A stretch of DNA of 32,423 bases from an uncultured bacterium. GTDB taxonomy: Bacteria > Bacillota > Clostridia > Oscillospirales > Oscillospiraceae. Under the pieces are notes generated by a model that searched no databases, was not told the origin of the DNA, and saw nothing but the letters and a program-made list of their open reading frames with translations. Positions 29,662 to 32,423 of this stretch are shown piece after piece; within the stretch, counting starts at the first letter, position 1, and every line of letters begins with the position of its first letter. Where the stretch lies: assembly GCA_905215665.1 (NCBI GenBank), contig CAJMQR010000002.1, positions 1-32,423 of the forward strand, in the 5' to 3' direction. The position numbers and the translations under genes are program-made.

Positions 29662-30768
29662 CTATAAGACCTGATTCCTTGCAAGCTGGGTGTTGCGGTA
29701 GGCGGGGTCGTTCGTCACCTCGCGGAGAATCCTGATCTCCTGCGGCGCGTCAACCGCCTCCTCCGGCGCGGGCAGCGCCGCGCGCATGATGGCGCGTTCG
29801 GCGGAAAAGGGATAGATGTCAATTTCAAAACGTCTGTCCCTGTAAGTAAAGCGGTATTTGACCTTATGTACGGCATGCAGGCTGACGTCGCCTTCCATCA
29901 GGTACTGAATGTACTCCTTGCTGGAGATGGGCTTTTCCGTCTCCCACTGGCCGTCGTCCGTGTAGTGCTTCTCCGTATAGAAATAGAGATACTCATTGCC
30001 GTTTTTCTGCTGGCGGATGCGCCGGACGATGTTGGGACTGGTCTGGGAGAGATAGGTCTGCATCATGTCGATGCCCGCGGCGTGGTACTTTTCCGTCAGA
30101 GCCTTCACATCCGGCATCTCGATCAGATACTTATGCCAGACTTCCTCCGGCATGGGCTGGCCGATGGCCTCATAGATGGCCCGCAGGCCGCGGGCGATCT
30201 TATCCTCAAAATCGACGGAGTTGTCGATGACCTTCAGATTCGGATAGGCGGACCAGGCGCGCAGTGTCAGGTCATCCTTCTCCCGGGCGACGTCCAGCGG
30301 CTCATAACGCGCTTCGTTGCCGTAGTTGTAGGCGAACTCCGCGCCCTTTGCGCAGGAAACCAGATGCAGTACCGCGTCGTAGCCGGAGATCACCTCATCC
30401 TCGGTTTTGCCGAAGCTGGCGAGAACCTCACGGAATTCGTCGTCGCTGATGTAGGCCTTATCGTCCAGCAGCGCGCGGTCGTAGATCACAAGAACGTTTT
30501 CCTCCGGCACCATTTCGGCGGCTTTCAGCGCAAGCTGCTCCTTGTGGAGCTGATCCGCGATGACGAAATACTGGAAATCCAGCATCGAAACGCAGTTGCC
30601 GAAAGGCTTGATGCCGAAGCCGGAGATCAGCTCCGTAGCGGTTTCGGGGATGGTAATGACCTTCCAGCCTTCATCCTGCTTGAATTCTTTCAGAATCCGG
30701 CTGATCAGGGTGGTTTTTCCGGCCGCCGGCCCGCCGGTGAGGACGATGCGGGTGATTTTCTTTGCCAA
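29662..30768 (-). CDS. P-loop NTPase (AAA_28) fused to a CYTH-like domain
   Basis: 368 residues. The N-terminal kinase-like P-loop domain (about 1-200) has Walker A GGPAAGKTT (12-20), ETATELI, and VIYDRALLDDKAYIS (Walker B-like). The C-terminal part (about 208-345) looks like a CYTH/triphosphate-tunnel domain: HKYLIEMPDV, IVRRIRQQKNGNEYLYFYTEK, ISSKEYIQYL and YRFTYRDRRFEIDIYPF, with alternating basic and acidic strand residues. This architecture recalls eukaryotic TTD14, a GTP- and phosphoinositide-binding protein. The bacterial substrate is unknown; a nucleotide or polyphosphate ligand is a guess. The start is TTG (30766-30768) with AAGGGAG 8 bases upstream. It is monocistronic, with its own promoter and terminator. 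Confidence 0.82.
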   Translation of the reverse strand: MAKKITRIVLTGGPAAGKTTLISRILKEFKQDEGWKVITIPETATELISGFGIKPFGNCVSMLDFQYFVIADQLHKEQLALKAAEMVPEENVLVIYDRALLDDKAYISDDEFREVLASFGKTEDEVISGYDAVLHLVSCAKGAEFAYNYGNEARYEPLDVAREKDDLTLRAWSAYPNLKVIDNSVDFEDKIARGLRAIYEAIGQPMPEEVWHKYLIEMPDVKALTEKYHAAGIDMMQTYLSQTSPNIVRRIRQQKNGNEYLYFYTEKHYTDDGQWETEKPISSKEYIQYLMEGDVSLHAVHKVKYRFTYRDRRFEIDIYPFSAERAIMRAALPAPEEAVDAPQEIRILREVTNDPAYRNTQLARNQVL

Positions 30769-30799
30769 GCGGATCGCTCCCTTGCGTTCATTTGATTCT

Positions 30800-30828
30800 A
30801 TTTTATCATTTTATATATGTATTTGCAA
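30800..30828 (-). promoter_or_regulatory. promoter of the P-loop/CYTH gene
   Basis: On the - strand TTGCAA (+ 30823-30828), a 17-bp spacer and TAAAAT (+ 30800-30805), 31 bases before the TTG start. Confidence 0.7.
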
Positions 30829-30984
30829 GTGCGTCCAGAATTTCTCCTGCCGGATTCGGCCAAATCCCGGCAGAAAAGAAGAAATTTCCGCATATTGCGA
30901 TGCAAATGGAACATTTTACGGCCGCTGTCGTCAAAAAATACGATCATACAGGAAAATTCGGTTTCCACCGATGCAGAGTTTTTC

Positions 30985-31013
30985 TTGCGTACGGGGAGAT
31001 TTCATGATATGAT
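30985..31013 (+). promoter_or_regulatory. promoter of the EEP-fold membrane protein gene
   Basis: TTGCGT (30985-30990), a 17-bp spacer and TATGAT (31008-31013), 22 bases before the ATG. Between this and the divergent promoter (30829-30984) I see no other signal. Confidence 0.6.
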
Positions 31014-31035
31014 AGTCCAAAAGGAGGCGGGGGCT

Positions 31036-32346
31036 ATGAGAGAAAGCGACCAGGAATGGAATGAGGAGATGGCTCCTGCCGGGGAGCAGACGCCTCCCGA
31101 AGAAGATCTCCCGCAGGACGACTGCCCCACGGGGGTCTATGAACCGGTTTCCCAGCCTGTGGCGACGGCGATTGCGGTAGAAGAACCGGCGGAGGAGCCG
31201 GCGCCGGAGGAAGAACCCGCGCCGCAGGAACCCCTGCGGGAGGAAAAGCCGAAGCGGGATCTGCACAACCTGTGGCTGGCTTTGAAGATTGTGAAGTGGG
31301 TTTTTTTTGTCCTGCTGACCGTGGCGCTGGTAGCGGGCTTCGCAGTGGGCTATCTGACGATCACCGAGTACCGTCCGGCGTATTCCGAAAATCCGGAGCG
31401 GGGCAACTATAATACGGATCAGGCCGTTCCCGCGCGGACGCTGCGGATTCTGACGCTCAACACGGGCTACGGCGCCCTCGGACGGGAAGCGGACTTCTTC
31501 ATGGACGGCGGGAAAAGCGTCAATCCGGCGTCCGAGGAGCTGGTCAGAGAGAATATGCTCGGCATAGAGTCGATGCTTCGCTCCGCCGACGCGGATATTC
31601 TTCTCCTGCAGGAGGTGGATACCGGCTCGAAGCGCTCCTTCCAGCTCAACCAGTGGAGACAGTATGAATATGATCTGGGGAACTATGAAAGCCGCTATGC
31701 GCTGAACTATTCCTGCAGATATGTGCCTTATCCGCTGCCGACCATAGGCGAGGTACATTCCGGCCTTGCGACCTTCAGCCGGTTTGACATTGCCAGCGCC
31801 ACGCGATACAGCCTGCCCTGTCCCTTCGAGTGGCCCGAGCGGGTTGCGAACCTGAAGCGCTGCCTGCTTGTGACGCGGCTGCCCGTTGAGGGGAGAAGTG
31901 AGGAAACCAAGAAGCAGGAGCTGGTCATTGTCAATCTGCACCTGGAGGCCTATGACGACGGCGAGGGCAAAGAGGCACAGACGCAGCTTCTGTTGCAGAT
32001 TCTGCAGGAGGAATATGAAAAGGGCAACTATGTCATCGCCGGGGGCGATTTCAATCAATGCTTCCCCGGTACGCAGCAGCGTTATCCGCTGAAGGAGACC
32101 TCCAATTGGGTGCCCGGCGTTCTTGGGGAGCTGCCTGCGGGTTGGAGCTATGCCTATGACGCCTCCACGCCGACCTGCCGCCTGCTCAACCAGCCTCTGG
32201 ATGAAACGAGCAGCCTGACGCAGTACTATGTGATCGACGGCTTTATCGTCTCCCCCAATGTGAATGTGGTCAGCGTGCGGACCGGCAACGAAGGCTTTGG
32301 CTTCACGGATCACAACCCCGTTTTGCTTGAGATTGAGCTCCAGTAG
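31036..32346 (+). CDS. membrane-anchored endonuclease/exonuclease/phosphatase (EEP) fold protein
   Basis: 436 residues in three parts. Residues 1-73 form an acidic, Pro/Glu-rich, probably disordered tail (EEPAPEEEPAPQEP). One membrane helix lies at about 85-108, preceded by Lys/Arg, so the N-terminus is inside and the rest outside. The EEP catalytic domain fills about 135-435: LTLNTGYG (N142), LLLQEVD (E193), VIVNLHLEAYD (H302), IAGGDFNQ (D338, N340), VIDGFIVS (D401) and FTDHNPVLLE (D425, H426). All catalytic positions of the DNase I/phosphatase superfamily are present. Substrate could be DNA, a phospholipid headgroup or another phosphoester. GGAGG 7 bases before ATG 31036 fixes the start; the frame is open further up, across the promoter. 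Confidence 0.88.
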   Translation: MRESDQEWNEEMAPAGEQTPPEEDLPQDDCPTGVYEPVSQPVATAIAVEEPAEEPAPEEEPAPQEPLREEKPKRDLHNLWLALKIVKWVFFVLLTVALVAGFAVGYLTITEYRPAYSENPERGNYNTDQAVPARTLRILTLNTGYGALGREADFFMDGGKSVNPASEELVRENMLGIESMLRSADADILLLQEVDTGSKRSFQLNQWRQYEYDLGNYESRYALNYSCRYVPYPLPTIGEVHSGLATFSRFDIASATRYSLPCPFEWPERVANLKRCLLVTRLPVEGRSEETKKQELVIVNLHLEAYDDGEGKEAQTQLLLQILQEEYEKGNYVIAGGDFNQCFPGTQQRYPLKETSNWVPGVLGELPAGWSYAYDASTPTCRLLNQPLDETSSLTQYYVIDGFIVSPNVNVVSVRTGNEGFGFTDHNPVLLEIELQ

Positions 32347-32389
32347 GGCAGAGCCGTAGGCGCAAAGGCCCTATGAAAAGCGAATATTC

Positions 32390-32423
32390 GGGAAACTCTG
32401 AATCAATCCCCTGTGGTGGACGA
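32390..32423 (-). repeat. interspersed repeat, GGATTGATTCAG family, copy 3 (runs to window end)
   Basis: Read on the - strand this is TCGTCCACCACAGG, then GGATTGATTCAGAGTTTCCC (arms split for length). It matches 10772-10791 over 20 bases and 2748-2774 over 27 bases with about three differences. A small palindrome CGAATATTCG (32381-32390) lies next to it. It begins 43 bases after the EEP gene stop; the window ends inside or just past the copy. Confidence 0.65.

Overview
The window reads as a chromosomal stretch from a GC-rich anaerobic member of the Clostridia, most like the Oscillospiraceae/Ruminococcaceae gut group. The basis is gene content: a six-gene Rnf operon, an Rrf2-nifS-nifU iron-sulfur cluster unit, Mini-III RNase, RqcH, a YmdB-type phosphoesterase, a tandem glycine riboswitch, consensus sigma-A promoters and strong AGGAGG-type ribosome binding sites. 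I see no rRNA, tRNA, CRISPR array, phage, integrase or transposase. The taxonomic placement is an inference from gene families, not a database match.

Layout. 1-1.05 kb: a small XRE regulator (-) diverges from a membrane PH-like/SHOCT protein (+) across one palindromic operator. 1.3-2.65 kb: NADP-type glutamate dehydrogenase. 2.84-7.77 kb (-): the Rnf operon rnfCDGEAB, with 4-base overlaps at four of its five junctions. 7.9-10.25 kb: glyA behind a tandem glycine riboswitch with a terminator, then a DnaQ-like exonuclease. 10.35-12.5 kb: Rrf2 regulator, cysteine desulfurase and IscU-type scaffold. 12.54-12.88 kb: a gene-free stretch with four consecutive hairpins. 12.9-17.7 kb (-): ymdB, an SbcD/YhaO-like phosphoesterase, a membrane-inserted SbcC/YhaN-like ATPase and tatD in one tight operon. 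17.8-18.9 kb (-): D-Ala-D-Ala carboxypeptidase. 19.1-24.95 kb (+): a maltodextrin-type ABC importer (binding protein and two permeases, no ATPase), its LacI regulator and malQ, behind a promoter with a perfect 24-bp palindrome. 24.98-27.1 kb (-): rqcH and mrnC. 27.3-29.6 kb (+): aspartate-type aminotransferase and an EamA exporter. 29.7-30.8 kb (-): a P-loop/CYTH-like fusion protein. 31.0-32.35 kb (+): a membrane-anchored endonuclease/exonuclease/phosphatase-fold protein.

How it fits together. GDH, the aminotransferase and GlyA handle amino-nitrogen and one-carbon flow. Rnf links ferredoxin and NAD to an ion gradient and needs many Fe-S clusters, which the Rrf2-NifS-NifU unit can supply. The sugar operon imports oligosaccharides and MalQ rearranges them. 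The rest is RNA, DNA and ribosome housekeeping.

Most genes are ordinary core genes. The less explained parts are regulatory or intergenic: the divergent operator at 311-348, an 11-nt near-duplication linking glycine aptamer 2 to its terminator, repeated AAACC/ATAAAC half-sites at nifS, the hairpin cluster at 12.64-12.84 kb, and two small interspersed repeat families. I found nothing I can defend as a wholly new multi-gene system. The XRE/SHOCT pair, the four-gene nuclease/phosphoesterase operon and the P-loop/CYTH protein are the best protein-level candidates.
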